In this document: positions 42,313 to 51,452 of the stretch, piece after piece | Layout: every line of letters starts with the position of its first letter | How positions within the stretch are numbered: the first letter of the stretch is position 1 | Assembly: GCA_051005695.1 (NCBI GenBank) | Contig: JBPCJC010000041.1 | Span: forward strand, 74,234 to 138,233 | Direction of reading: 5' to 3' | DNA from: JACCTI01 sp051005695 | GTDB lineage: Bacteria > Verrucomicrobiota > Verrucomicrobiia > Chthoniobacterales > UBA10450 | DNA length: 64,000 nt | The notes under the pieces: model-generated | The model's database searches: none | What the model was told of the DNA's origin: nothing | Seen by the model: the letters and a program-made list of their open reading frames with translations, nothing else | Program-made: the position numbers and the translations under genes

Positions 42313-43806
42313 TTAAAATCCACTCGCCTTCACGACCTGGTCGTCGTGAATCAGGACGGTGTGGGTTTGCATTGGGCCGACAACGCCAGTGCTGCTCTTG
42401 GACCCGACGCCAACGATCACCAGGTAGCCGTAGATTTTTCGGCCGCCGACATCCGCGAGATCCGCCGGTTTCGGTTCCGATTGCCATTGAACCATCGCGT
42501 TCGTTGGGTCCCGCACCGTTTTGCGTAACCAGTCGCCGACGATTTTTTTGTAATCACTCGGGAACATTCCATACGGCGAGGCGTCAGGCGCACTCGCGGA
42601 AGGAGCGGGCGCTGGGGTGGGTGGAATGGCCGCCGCCGGAACTGCGCTCTCGCTCGCCGCAGGCCCGGGTGCGATCTGGTCGGTTCCGGGCGCGACGCAT
42701 TTGGTCAGCAAATCCGCTAAACGCCAGCCGGCGCGTTGCAGTTCATCTTTCACGATGATCCCCGCCCAGGCGCGATAACCAAGATGATCGGGCATCTGTT
42801 TTTCGTGCGCGACGCCGGAGGCCAGCGTGGTTCCGTCGTCCTGGGTTTTGCCGGTGATGCCCTGGAAATCGAGACGCGAATGCGCTTCGCGCGCGATCGG
42901 TAAGATTTCGTTCGCCCACGCTTCGGCGTAATCTTTCAGCGGAAGATTCGCCGGCATCCGCCAGACTTTTGGTTGGATCGAAGCGAAGGCGTGGACGACG
43001 GTTTTTTCCGCCGCACTCATTTCCGATTTTCGCTCTTCCTTGTCCGCCGGTCCGCTGTTTCCCGGAAGCAACGCCTTCACCGGATCGCCATCCCAAAAGC
43101 TATGGAGCTTTTGCGGCTTCGAAGAAAGGCCGCCGGGCACTTCGAGCATGATCGAGTTGCCGCCCTGATCGTCGAGCGCCGGTTTGCCGAGATCCGGATT
43201 CGTCGGGTGGCCGCTAGCATCAAAATATGCCGCCCCGACATGCAACGGCTGATGGATGTCGCCGAGATAATGCGCGAGCAAAATGATTGCGACCGGCTTG
43301 GTGATTTTGCGCGGATTGTTTTCCGGAATTTCTCCGCGCAAAACTCCGATGCAGTAGGTGATCATGTGGACGATATCCCACTGGCTGCGACCGGTTTTGC
43401 CGCTGGCATATTTCGCCGCTTCCACCGGCACATCGGTGTAATGGAACCAATGATGCGACGGGTTCGGAGAATTGTTGTCGTGCGTGGGCTGGTTCGCTTT
43501 CCAGAATTCGCGTAACTGCGCGGCCAGCCGCGGACGCGACGAAAAATAGCCGGCGTTCTTCGGATCATCAATCCCCTTTTTGTCCCAGCCCTTGATCGTG
43601 TCGGGGGTTTGCGCGGCTTCCCGCAAACTCATTCCATCAAGCATGACCGCGATCTTCTTACCCGCGGGCGTGTTCGCCAGAAGCTCGTCAGCAATCGCGC
43701 CGACAATGTGGTGTCCATCCGGGCCGTAAGCGCGCACCGCCTGGGCGGAGAAGGCCAGCAACGCGATCGCGAGGAGAGCGCGTGAGCGGCAATGCGGAAG
43801 CGTCAT
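42313..43806 (-). CDS. Exported S1/P1-type nuclease with extra C-terminal domain
   Basis: A 497-residue protein. The signal peptide ends AVRA and the mature N terminus would be YGPDGHHIVG; in S1/P1 nucleases this first residue is normally Trp and helps bind zinc. Other zinc motifs are intact: WFHYTDVP, LAHYLGDIHQPLHVG and LHSFWDGD. The enzyme would degrade single-stranded nucleic acids or 3'-nucleotides outside the cytoplasm. A Pro/Ala linker leads to a C-terminal domain of about 90 residues (SDYKKIVGDWLRKTVRDPTN...THTVLIHDDQVV) that is absent from P1 itself and resembles the secreted protein at 57053. The ATG at 43806 is preferred over a GTG at 43818. Confidence 0.88.
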   Translation of the reverse strand: MTLPHCRSRALLAIALLAFSAQAVRAYGPDGHHIVGAIADELLANTPAGKKIAVMLDGMSLREAAQTPDTIKGWDKKGIDDPKNAGYFSSRPRLAAQLREFWKANQPTHDNNSPNPSHHWFHYTDVPVEAAKYASGKTGRSQWDIVHMITYCIGVLRGEIPENNPRKITKPVAIILLAHYLGDIHQPLHVGAAYFDASGHPTNPDLGKPALDDQGGNSIMLEVPGGLSSKPQKLHSFWDGDPVKALLPGNSGPADKEERKSEMSAAEKTVVHAFASIQPKVWRMPANLPLKDYAEAWANEILPIAREAHSRLDFQGITGKTQDDGTTLASGVAHEKQMPDHLGYRAWAGIIVKDELQRAGWRLADLLTKCVAPGTDQIAPGPAASESAVPAAAIPPTPAPAPSASAPDASPYGMFPSDYKKIVGDWLRKTVRDPTNAMVQWQSEPKPADLADVGGRKIYGYLVIVGVGSKSSTGVVGPMQTHTVLIHDDQVVKASGF

Positions 43807-43871
43807 CTCGCGAGACACGATAGAGCGCGAAGAAAAAAGGTCGCGTACAAATTGGCGCGCAAAATCAACGG

Positions 43872-46070
43872 TTAGTTTTGGTCAAACAAATCGCTCCGCC
43901 CGACGCGTTCGCCTTTCATCATCACGAACGAGATCGCGGAAAGCGCATGCACATCCTGGAGCGGGTTGCCGTCAACGACGAGAAGGGTCGCTTCTTTTCC
44001 TTTTTCGATTGTGCCCATGCGCGCATCGGCGCGGAGTAACTTGGCGGCGTTCGAAGTCGCGGCTTCGAGCGCGACGTCGATCGGGATTCCGGCGGCGACC
44101 CAGAGTTCAATCTCGTGCTGCACCGTCGGGCCATGAATCACCAGAAAATTTCCGGCGTCGCTTCCGGTAACGAGGATGACACCCGCGTGCCAGGCCTTGA
44201 GCAAATTCTTTGCGCCCATCTCGACCGACATCGGGTAATGCGAAATGCCTTCGCGCATCTGCGCCATCTTCGGATCGCTCAACGCGTGCTCCGTGCCCGC
44301 CAGCAATTCTTTCGGCGCGACTTGCTGGACTAACGAGCGCTTGAGCAGCGCGCCGTCGCCGCGGCCGAAAGCGGCCACTCCTTCGGCCACGCTCAGCGTT
44401 GGATCGAGCGCGATCCCTTTTGCCTTCATCTCCGCGATGACCGCGTCCGGAATTTCATCCGCGTAGGATCCGTGCTCGACCGAGTCAGTCCCAATCCGGA
44501 CGGCATCGGCCACGTCAGCGGCGTTGCCGGTATGGATCGCGACTGGAAGTTTTTTTGCGTGGGCCTCGTTCACCACTGCCACGAGCAGATCCACGTTCAT
44601 GCGCACGAACGGATACGCGGGCACGCCCGATTCGAGCACGCCTTTGATCGCGTTCACGCCTTTCGCGGCCAGCTCGTCGACTTGTTGGCGCGCTTCCTCC
44701 GCGGTCTTCGGCGTGCGTACAAAACCGGCCAGAAAACTCGCGCGCAATGTCTCCGGCATGAACTTCGCATACTCGGTTCCGTGTCCGCCTTCGGCGGTGA
44801 AGAGCGGGCCACAGAAAAATAATTCCGTCCCTAGTTTTTCGCCGCTGCCGAAAAGACGGCGGAGCTTGATCATGTCGTCGAGACTGTCACCGGCGCTGCG
44901 CACCGCGGTCACGCCGCTGTACAAATACGCCTCCAGTTCGCGCTCGCCGTTCTTCGGATCGAAGCCCTTGCTTTGATCGTCATAAAACCCGCCGCTGGCG
45001 CCGAGATGCACGTGCATGTCGATCAGCCCGGGGAGCAAAGTTTTGCCGGCGGCTTCGATCGGCTCGGCGTTCAAGCTCTTCGCATCGGGCGCCGGGCCAT
45101 CATAAATTTCCGCGATTTTCCCTCTGCGCACCAGCACCGAGCCAGACTCGATCACCTTGCCGTCGCCGACAAAAATGCGCGCGTTCTGGATCAACCAACT
45201 CCGCCCGCGCCGGACATCACGCGCGAGGATTTTGGCCTTCACCAGGTCTTCGCGACTCCACGCCTGATACACGCCTAACAAGAGGAACGGGATGAAGACG
45301 GCGACCACCCAAAGCTTCGCCGCCGGGCGCAATTTTTCCTCTTTCTCCCAGCGGAAAAGTTTCGTCGCGATGAACATCCCGACTAACGCCGTAATCAAAA
45401 GCGCGAGCACCGGCAGCCAATTTTGCGCGACCGATTCGCCGCGTTGCAGAATTCCGGCCAGCCCAGTCATCAAATAAGTCGCCGGGATAAATTGCGCGAC
45501 GATTTGCAGCCAGGTCGGGAACATGGTGATCGGAAAAGTCGCGCCGCTGAGGAAGAGCATTCCCATGTAGAGCGGTTGAATCAGGAGCATCGTTTCCTGG
45601 GTGGAATTGACGACCGCGGCGATGATCAAACCAATCGAACGCAAAGCGAGCGAGCCAATGCAAACGAAGATGAAAAACGAAAGCAGATTCGGCGGCACGT
45701 GCATTCCGTAGAGGCGATTCGCCAGGATCAGGGTGACGATCACGCTCGGCAGATAAAGAATCACCCCGGTGATCATCGACGCCATCAGCAGCGGAACGGG
45801 CGTGATCGGTGTGACCTTGTAACGCCGCAAAACATCGTTCTCGCGCTCCTGCACTGCGCGCATCCCCGCGCCGAAAAGTCCGTTCCCGAGAATCCCGATC
45901 GTCGTCACCATGGTCATGACCAGGAGCACGACCGTGCCTTGTTTCGCGCCGAAGCCCTGGCCGAAAGTGAAAAAGAAAACCAGCGGGAAAAAGTAATTGA
46001 AGACGAGGACGGATTTGTTCCGGAGCGCGAGCTTCAGGTCGATGACGAAGAGGGCGAAAAAAGCTTTCAT
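43872..46070 (-). CDS. ABC-2 permease fused to an amidohydrolase
   Basis: A 732-residue single-frame fusion. Residues 1-240 are an ABC-2 type exporter permease with six hydrophobic helices (start MKAFFALFVIDLKLALRNKS; PATYLMTGLAGIL near helix 5-6). A seventh helix (WVVAVFIPFLLLGVYQAW, about 250-270) leads to a complete amidohydrolase of the imidazolonepropionase/prolidase-like group: HVH in GLIDMHVHLGASG (about 355), Lys in NAIKGVLESG, His in VAIHTGN, His in VEHGSY and Asp in TGSDAGN. With an even number of permease helices plus one, the enzyme should face the periplasm. The matching ATPase gene lies seven bases upstream. I know of no common protein with this architecture. Confidence 0.88.
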   Translation of the reverse strand: MKAFFALFVIDLKLALRNKSVLVFNYFFPLVFFFTFGQGFGAKQGTVVLLVMTMVTTIGILGNGLFGAGMRAVQERENDVLRRYKVTPITPVPLLMASMITGVILYLPSVIVTLILANRLYGMHVPPNLLSFFIFVCIGSLALRSIGLIIAAVVNSTQETMLLIQPLYMGMLFLSGATFPITMFPTWLQIVAQFIPATYLMTGLAGILQRGESVAQNWLPVLALLITALVGMFIATKLFRWEKEEKLRPAAKLWVVAVFIPFLLLGVYQAWSREDLVKAKILARDVRRGRSWLIQNARIFVGDGKVIESGSVLVRRGKIAEIYDGPAPDAKSLNAEPIEAAGKTLLPGLIDMHVHLGASGGFYDDQSKGFDPKNGERELEAYLYSGVTAVRSAGDSLDDMIKLRRLFGSGEKLGTELFFCGPLFTAEGGHGTEYAKFMPETLRASFLAGFVRTPKTAEEARQQVDELAAKGVNAIKGVLESGVPAYPFVRMNVDLLVAVVNEAHAKKLPVAIHTGNAADVADAVRIGTDSVEHGSYADEIPDAVIAEMKAKGIALDPTLSVAEGVAAFGRGDGALLKRSLVQQVAPKELLAGTEHALSDPKMAQMREGISHYPMSVEMGAKNLLKAWHAGVILVTGSDAGNFLVIHGPTVQHEIELWVAAGIPIDVALEAATSNAAKLLRADARMGTIEKGKEATLLVVDGNPLQDVHALSAISFVMMKGERVGRSDLFDQN

Positions 46071-46077
46071 GGTCTCG

Positions 46078-47007
46078 TTAGTCGCGCAGCTTCTTGCCGG
46101 TGAGTTCGATAAAAACATCCTCCAGCGTAGGCCGTTTCAAGTGCACATCTTCCAGCTCGATGCCTTGGGCATCGATCCATTTCACCATCTCGACCAGCGT
46201 CCGCGCCGTTCGTCGGGAAGTCACTTTCAAATGCCGGCCATCCTTCGCCAGATCACTCGTTAGGCCTTCCGGCCAATCCGGGAGCGCGCCGCCGCGCCAC
46301 GGTTGCGCGAGAGTGATTTCGATCGCGGATTGATTCGCGCTTTTCTCCTGCAACTCTCGCGGCGAACCGATCGCAATAATTTTTCCGGCATCGATGATCG
46401 CCACCCGATCGCACAACCGTTCCGCTTCCTCGATGTAGTGCGTGGTCATCAAAATTGTGCGCTTCTCCGCCCGCAGTTCCTCGATCAAATCGCGAATTTC
46501 CAAGCGCGCCTGCGGATCGAGCCCGGTCGTCGGCTCATCGAGAAAAAGCATCTGCGGCTCATTGATCAAGGCCAGCGCGATTGCGAGGCGCTGCTTCTGT
46601 CCGCCGGAAAGCGTCGAATAGGCCGCGTCCTTTTTTTCCCAGACTTGCAGGCGTTTCAGGAGCGCATCGCCATCGCCGTTCCGAGTGTAAAATGCCGCGA
46701 AAAGTTTCAGCGCTTCGTGCACCGTGATCTTGTCCGGCAGATTCGTCGCCTGCAGGCAAACCCCGATCCGATCTTTCAATTGCCGCTTCTGTTTGTCCGG
46801 ATCAAAGTCGAGCACCTTCACTTCGCCGCTGGTGCGCGGCCGCAAGCCTTCCAGAATTTCGACCGTGGAAGTTTTCCCGGCGCCATTCGGGCCGAGCAAG
46901 CCGAAGACCTCGCCCGAGCGCACCTCGAAATCGATCCCCTTGACCGCCTCGAAGGCGCCGTAGGATTTGGTCAAGCCGCGGACGTAGATCGCGAATTCGC
47001 CGTTCAT
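46078..47007 (-). CDS. ABC exporter ATPase (DrrA/CcmA type)
   Basis: A 309-residue ATPase for an ABC-2 exporter. Walker A GPNGAGKTST, signature LSGGQKQR, Walker B MLFLDEPTTGLDPQ and switch His TTHYIEEAERL are intact, and a C-terminal extension of about 90 residues is typical of drug or lipid export systems (ending LEDVFIELTGKKLRD). It is directly followed by the permease-amidohydrolase fusion (seven bases), so both form one transporter. Its stop codon falls in a variant of the dispersed word. The cargo is unknown. Confidence 0.93.
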   Translation of the reverse strand: MNGEFAIYVRGLTKSYGAFEAVKGIDFEVRSGEVFGLLGPNGAGKTSTVEILEGLRPRTSGEVKVLDFDPDKQKRQLKDRIGVCLQATNLPDKITVHEALKLFAAFYTRNGDGDALLKRLQVWEKKDAAYSTLSGGQKQRLAIALALINEPQMLFLDEPTTGLDPQARLEIRDLIEELRAEKRTILMTTHYIEEAERLCDRVAIIDAGKIIAIGSPRELQEKSANQSAIEITLAQPWRGGALPDWPEGLTSDLAKDGRHLKVTSRRTARTLVEMVKWIDAQGIELEDVHLKRPTLEDVFIELTGKKLRD

Positions 47008-47110
47008 GGATAAGTGAGGCGATTAATTCACAGAGCGCGGGATGGGGAACAAGAAGAAACGTCGCTCCGCGAAATCTCCGCTCCTTCTCGCGCGACTTCT
47101 TCCAGCGTTT

Positions 47111-47257
47111 GTCATCCTGAGCCGCGGAGACGGCGAAGGATCTCGCAACACGGCACAAGACGCAAAATCGAAAGCCGTGGGCCGGTGACCAGTGCGGGCG
47201 CGTCTTTATCTTCCACCCGCGCGAGGTCCCTCCTCGTCTTCGCGACTCGGGATGACA
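47111..47257. repeat. Degenerate inverted repeat with GTCATCCTGAG-type ends
   Basis: In the gap between the ABC ATPase and lnt genes. The left end begins TGTCATCCTGAGCCGCGGAG and carries GGCGAAGGATCTCGC; the right end (47220-47257) carries the inverted equivalent GCGAGGTCCCTCC...GGGATGACA with several mismatches. Such ends belong to a kind of small dispersed palindromic element seen in many environmental bacterial genomes. A half copy (CTCAGGATGACGGG) is near 62440. No gene is inside. Confidence 0.6.
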
Positions 47258-47273
47258 CGAGTTCTTGGAAAGA

Positions 47274-49028
47274 TTAGTTGTCGCGGCTGCTGAGTAGCTC
47301 CGTGCTCAACCGCGGTGCGGCACGTTTTCGCCTAACGAGCAGTGGAATTACTCCGAGAAAAGTCAGCGCCGCAATCGCGCAGCAAACCTGCGCGAATAGT
47401 TCCCCGTGCAGGACATAAAACGTCGGCCGGTATTGCGTCGGCACCTCGACCTCACCGCTGAGCACGCCCTCGGTAAACTGGCTCCCGGTTTCATCCAGGA
47501 GCACCTGCGTGATTCGGCCGAACTCGTTGATGAAACAGGTCACGCCGGTATTAGCCGCGCGCACCATCGGGAGACGGGTTTCCACGCAGCGAAAAACCGC
47601 GTTTGCCAGATGTTGTTGCGAACCGGCGGAGCGCTGGAACCAGCCGTCGTTAGTCACGTTCGCGAGCAAATTCGCGCCACGCAAAACAAACTGCCGGGTC
47701 AACTCGCCGATCGTGTCTTCGAAACAAATCAACGGCGCCACCCGCACGTCAGGTCTCGTTAGGCGAAAAACCGTGTAGTCTTTGCCGAAGCCGAAATCCG
47801 CTGGCACCTGGTCGCCCACGATCGCTCCGATTCCCGGGAGCGTGTTTCGCCCTGGAACATATTCGCCGAAGGGGACGAGATGCAGTTTGCGATAAAGCTG
47901 CGTCTCCTGCCCGGCGCGCGAAACCAGCATGGCCGCGTTGTAGGCATCGTGCTCGTCCTCATCGATCACGCCGAGGAGCAGGTCGGTTTTTGTTTCCGCG
48001 CAGAAGCGCATCACGAACTGATAACTCGGCGTCCCGGGCAGCACCGGATCGGGCATCGAGCTCTCCGGCCAAATGAGCAAATCCGGCTGCGATGGCAGGG
48101 CGAGCTGGCTCAAACGGGTGAACTTGTCGAAGGTCGCCTGCGCGAAATCGGCGTTGAACTTTTGCTCGCGCGGCACGTTCGATTGCACCGCGGAAACGCG
48201 CACCGGCGTGACCGGGGGACGCTCTTGGACGGCGCGAATTCCAAAGCCCATCACGCCGATGATCGCCGCCATCGTGAGCGTGAAATCGTAGTGCGGTCGC
48301 ATTTTTTTGACCGCGTTCTCGATCACAAAACGGCAAACCGTGGCCACGAGAATGACGTTGGTGAACGCAACCAGAAAGGAGAGCCCGGGCACGCCGGTGA
48401 GCTCGACGATTTGGATCATGGCCCACTGACTATGGAGCGCGCTGCCTAACGAGTTCCAACCCCAACCGGAAAAGAGCAAACCGCGCACGGTTTCCAGCGC
48501 GACCCAGACCGCGGAGAGCAGAAACGCCAGCCGGAGATTGTGCAGCGAGCTCAACCAGGGCGAGCGGATTTGCGGCGAAACCGGCGCGAGAATTTCGCCT
48601 GAGGGATTACTCGTTAGGCCAGCCGCGCGTCGTCTTTCTTCCAGCCGGCGCGTGACCGCTTCCAAACCGCTGGCTGGTTTTGGTGCGCGCGGGCGCGGTC
48701 GCAAAACCCCCGCGAGCCAGCTCCAGATGGCGAAATAAATTCCCATGTAGAGTCCCACCAAAATCATTCCGGGCACCGTCACCGTCACCAGCCAGGAAAA
48801 GACGCCCCAGAAAAAAATCACTCCCGCGAGATATCCCAGGAGCAGATCGCGCAGCCAGCGGCGTTTCCAAGCCGCACCGGAAAACCAGATCGCCGCGAGC
48901 AATGGGGTTAGCGCGATCCAGCAAAGCCACGCCTGATCGAACGGCGCAAAGCACGCGCGATAGCCTAGGCCCGTGACCACGGCTGCCAGCCACGGCCAAA
49001 GCCGGAGCGCTCGCGTCATCGAATTCAA
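47274..49028 (-). CDS. lnt: Apolipoprotein N-acyltransferase
   Basis: A 584-residue inner-membrane enzyme that adds the third acyl chain to lipoproteins. N-terminal and middle hydrophobic helices are followed by a nitrilase-type domain in the periplasm with the catalytic triad Glu in LLIWPESSMPD, Lys in LYRKLHLVPFGEYVPG and Cys in PLICFEDTIGEL, and a final C-terminal helix. A cytoplasmic-like insertion of about 50 residues (RPRPRAPKPASGLEAV...) between helices is longer than usual. It is preceded on the same strand by a small gene only six bases away. It would act on the predicted lipoprotein at 13240, among others. Confidence 0.94.
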   Translation of the reverse strand: MNSMTRALRLWPWLAAVVTGLGYRACFAPFDQAWLCWIALTPLLAAIWFSGAAWKRRWLRDLLLGYLAGVIFFWGVFSWLVTVTVPGMILVGLYMGIYFAIWSWLAGVLRPRPRAPKPASGLEAVTRRLEERRRAAGLTSNPSGEILAPVSPQIRSPWLSSLHNLRLAFLLSAVWVALETVRGLLFSGWGWNSLGSALHSQWAMIQIVELTGVPGLSFLVAFTNVILVATVCRFVIENAVKKMRPHYDFTLTMAAIIGVMGFGIRAVQERPPVTPVRVSAVQSNVPREQKFNADFAQATFDKFTRLSQLALPSQPDLLIWPESSMPDPVLPGTPSYQFVMRFCAETKTDLLLGVIDEDEHDAYNAAMLVSRAGQETQLYRKLHLVPFGEYVPGRNTLPGIGAIVGDQVPADFGFGKDYTVFRLTRPDVRVAPLICFEDTIGELTRQFVLRGANLLANVTNDGWFQRSAGSQQHLANAVFRCVETRLPMVRAANTGVTCFINEFGRITQVLLDETGSQFTEGVLSGEVEVPTQYRPTFYVLHGELFAQVCCAIAALTFLGVIPLLVRRKRAAPRLSTELLSSRDN

Positions 49029-49034
49029 GACTCG

Positions 49035-49352
49035 TTAGCCGCGGCGCTGTCGCCGGCCGCGTTGTTCGCGTTCGCGGCGTTTGCCGGGGTTGATCGCGTC
49101 CCGCAGGTCGCGCTGATACGCCGGATTGACCCGAAAAAATGCGCGCTCCACGTCTTCGATCCGGCGCACATTCACTTTGTTCGAGATCACGTAGCCGAGC
49201 GAGAGCAGGCCATCGAGGGTCTCGAGAAATTCCGCCGGCATCATGTCGTCGACCTTCTCCAGCAGCAGTTTGCCGTAAACCTGCGCGCCGCTCAGCCCAA
49301 GGGTTTTCAACACGCTGATCTCGCCGCCGTCCAATTTAATCTCGCGAGGCAT
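49035..49352 (-). CDS. Small hypothetical protein upstream of lnt
   Basis: A 105-residue basic protein, family not recognised. The core (GGEISVLKTLGLSGAQVYGKLLLEKVDDM and LETLDGLLSLGYVISNKVNVRRIEDVERAFFRVNP) reads like a winged-helix-type fold of three helices and a hairpin, and the tail is an Arg-rich stretch (GKRREREQRGRRQRRG) that could bind nucleic acid. Its stop lies in a variant of the dispersed word and it precedes lnt by six bases, so it is probably in the same transcript. Confidence 0.7.
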   Translation of the reverse strand: MPREIKLDGGEISVLKTLGLSGAQVYGKLLLEKVDDMMPAEFLETLDGLLSLGYVISNKVNVRRIEDVERAFFRVNPAYQRDLRDAINPGKRREREQRGRRQRRG

Positions 49353-49423
49353 CGCGGACTTTCGGCAGAAATTTGCCTTCTGTCGAGAGGCGGACGTTCT
49401 CCGTGACCTCTGTGGTTAAACCT

Positions 49424-51388
49424 CTAGATCGCCGCTTCCGTGCGCGTCGTGGCATCGCGCTGTAGCCAACTCCAAAGCTCGCTCAGACGCGCGTCGATGT
49501 TTTTTTTGATCTCCAGCAGCTCCTCGCGCGCGAAGGGCGGGCGCTTTTCAGCGAAGAGGTAATACTTAATCTTGGGCTCGGTGCCGGAACCGCGGACGGC
49601 GATACGCGTGCGATCCGCCAATTCGAAAATCAACATTTTTTCCTTCGGGATGACATCGCCCTCGACATCGCGGAAAGTTTCGCGCTCGAAGTTTTTCACC
49701 GCCGCCACTGGCGAACCCAACATCTCGTTAGGCGGGGAAGCCACATACGATTCCAGCAGGCGCTTGATTTTGGCCGCGCCTTCCGCGCCCTCGAAAGTCA
49801 GCGCGCCATTTTTCTCTTGGAAGTAACCGAACGTTACGAAGATTTCGTCGAGCAGCGCATCGATCGTTAGGCCGCGCGACTTCGCGTAAGCCGCCACTTC
49901 GCAAAACATGATCGCGGCCGCGTTCCCATCCTTGTCGCGCACGAAATCGTGTCCGCTGTAGCCGTAACTTTCTTCCCCGCCGAAGATGTAATACGACGAA
50001 TGCGCCAGGCGCAGCCGGCGCGTTTCCGCCTCCGGCAAATCACGATATTTCCCGGCAAACTCCGGCGGGAGCGCGCGCTCATATTTCCCGAGCTTGGCGC
50101 CGATATATTTAAATCCGGTCAGCGTTTCGACGCAGCGCAAACCGAAATGTTCCGCGATCGCTTTTTGCAGATCGGTGGTCACGAACGTCTTGATGATCAC
50201 GCCGCGCGCCGCGTTCTCCTGGTTCAAAATGCCGCGCTCGAAAAGCGTCTGCGCGCGGTAGAAAGCCATGAGCGATCCGATCTGGTTTCCGCTGAGCAAT
50301 TTCATCTCGCCGCTCGCGCTCCGCACGGCCACGCCCATGCGATCGCAATCCGGATCGGTCGCGATAACGACGTCGGCCATCTGCTCGTTAGCCAACTCGA
50401 CCCCGAGCTTCAACGCGTCCGCATTTTCCGGATTAGGCGAGGCGACGGTCGGGAAGCGCCCGTCGAATTGGTCCTGTTGCCTAACGACATCAACCTGGAA
50501 GCCGAAGCGTTCCAGCATCGGTTTCGTAATCACGCCGCCAGTCCCATGGATAGGCGTGAAAACTATCCGCAATTCTTTCGCATTCCGAACCAGCTCGCGA
50601 TCGAGGACGAGCGTTTCCAGGCGCGCCATGTAAGCCTCATCGATCTCCGTGCCGAGAACGATCACTGCGCCGGGCGTCGCTGATTTTTCAAACGCTTCGT
50701 CGGCGATCGCGTTGACCTTCGCGATGATTCCGCTGGCCTGCGGCTCCACGACTTGCGCGCCTTGATCGAAGTAAACTTTGTAACCGTTATCGTGCGGCGG
50801 ATTGTGGCTCGCGGTGATGACAATGCCGGCGCTCGCGCGCAGATGCCGGACGGCAAACGACAACTCCGGCGTCGAGCGCGGACCATCGAAAACATACGCG
50901 TCCGCGCCATTCTCCGCCGCGATCTTCGCGGCCAACGCGGCGAACTCTTTCGAAAAAAATCGCGTGTCATGCGCGATCACGATTTTCGGTTTGCCCGGCA
51001 ATTTTTCCGCCGCGAACCAATCGTGCAGATACGCCACCAGCCCGCGGGTGGCGCGGCCGATGTTGTAATAATTCATCGCGTTCGTGCCGACGCAGGGAAA
51101 CTCCGGGCGGCCGAGCGCGTCCGGCGTTCCGCGTTCCGCCGCGGTCACGATTTTGCCGATGGTGCGCCCGCGCAAACCGCCGGTGCCGAAGGCGAGCGTG
51201 CGATAAAAACGATCGTTTAACTCATCCCAGTTCGCTGCTTGCGCGAGTTCCTGGATGCTGTCCGCGTAAACCAACGAGTTCGACCCGCGCAAAAGCCCGC
51301 GAATGTTTTGCAAGGCGGAATCGAGTAACACGCCGCGTTTCATCGCGCCCTCGAGTGTCGTGTTTAACGAATCGGATACGTTCCCCAT
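49424..51388 (-). CDS. Phosphoglucomutase/phosphomannomutase
   Basis: A 654-residue alpha-D-phosphohexomutase that moves phosphate between positions 1 and 6 of hexoses. The four family sites are present: phosphoserine loop TASHNPPHDNG (about residue 215), metal loop ATDPDCDRMG (about 365), sugar-binding GGEESYGYSG (about 480) and phosphate-binding RGSGTEPKIKYY (about 610). Its length suggests the PGM2-like subgroup, which may use glucose or ribose phosphates. I start at the ATG at 51388 (MGNVSDSL); the frame upstream looks non-coding. Three word copies (49725, 49864, 50480) are coding. Confidence 0.93.
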   Translation of the reverse strand: MGNVSDSLNTTLEGAMKRGVLLDSALQNIRGLLRGSNSLVYADSIQELAQAANWDELNDRFYRTLAFGTGGLRGRTIGKIVTAAERGTPDALGRPEFPCVGTNAMNYYNIGRATRGLVAYLHDWFAAEKLPGKPKIVIAHDTRFFSKEFAALAAKIAAENGADAYVFDGPRSTPELSFAVRHLRASAGIVITASHNPPHDNGYKVYFDQGAQVVEPQASGIIAKVNAIADEAFEKSATPGAVIVLGTEIDEAYMARLETLVLDRELVRNAKELRIVFTPIHGTGGVITKPMLERFGFQVDVVRQQDQFDGRFPTVASPNPENADALKLGVELANEQMADVVIATDPDCDRMGVAVRSASGEMKLLSGNQIGSLMAFYRAQTLFERGILNQENAARGVIIKTFVTTDLQKAIAEHFGLRCVETLTGFKYIGAKLGKYERALPPEFAGKYRDLPEAETRRLRLAHSSYYIFGGEESYGYSGHDFVRDKDGNAAAIMFCEVAAYAKSRGLTIDALLDEIFVTFGYFQEKNGALTFEGAEGAAKIKRLLESYVASPPNEMLGSPVAAVKNFERETFRDVEGDVIPKEKMLIFELADRTRIAVRGSGTEPKIKYYLFAEKRPPFAREELLEIKKNIDARLSELWSWLQRDATTRTEAAI

Positions 51389-51452
51389 GGCGCGCAAATT
51401 CCCGGCGCGGCTGGCGCATTGCAAGCGTTGGCCGCGCCTAACGAACGCGGGA

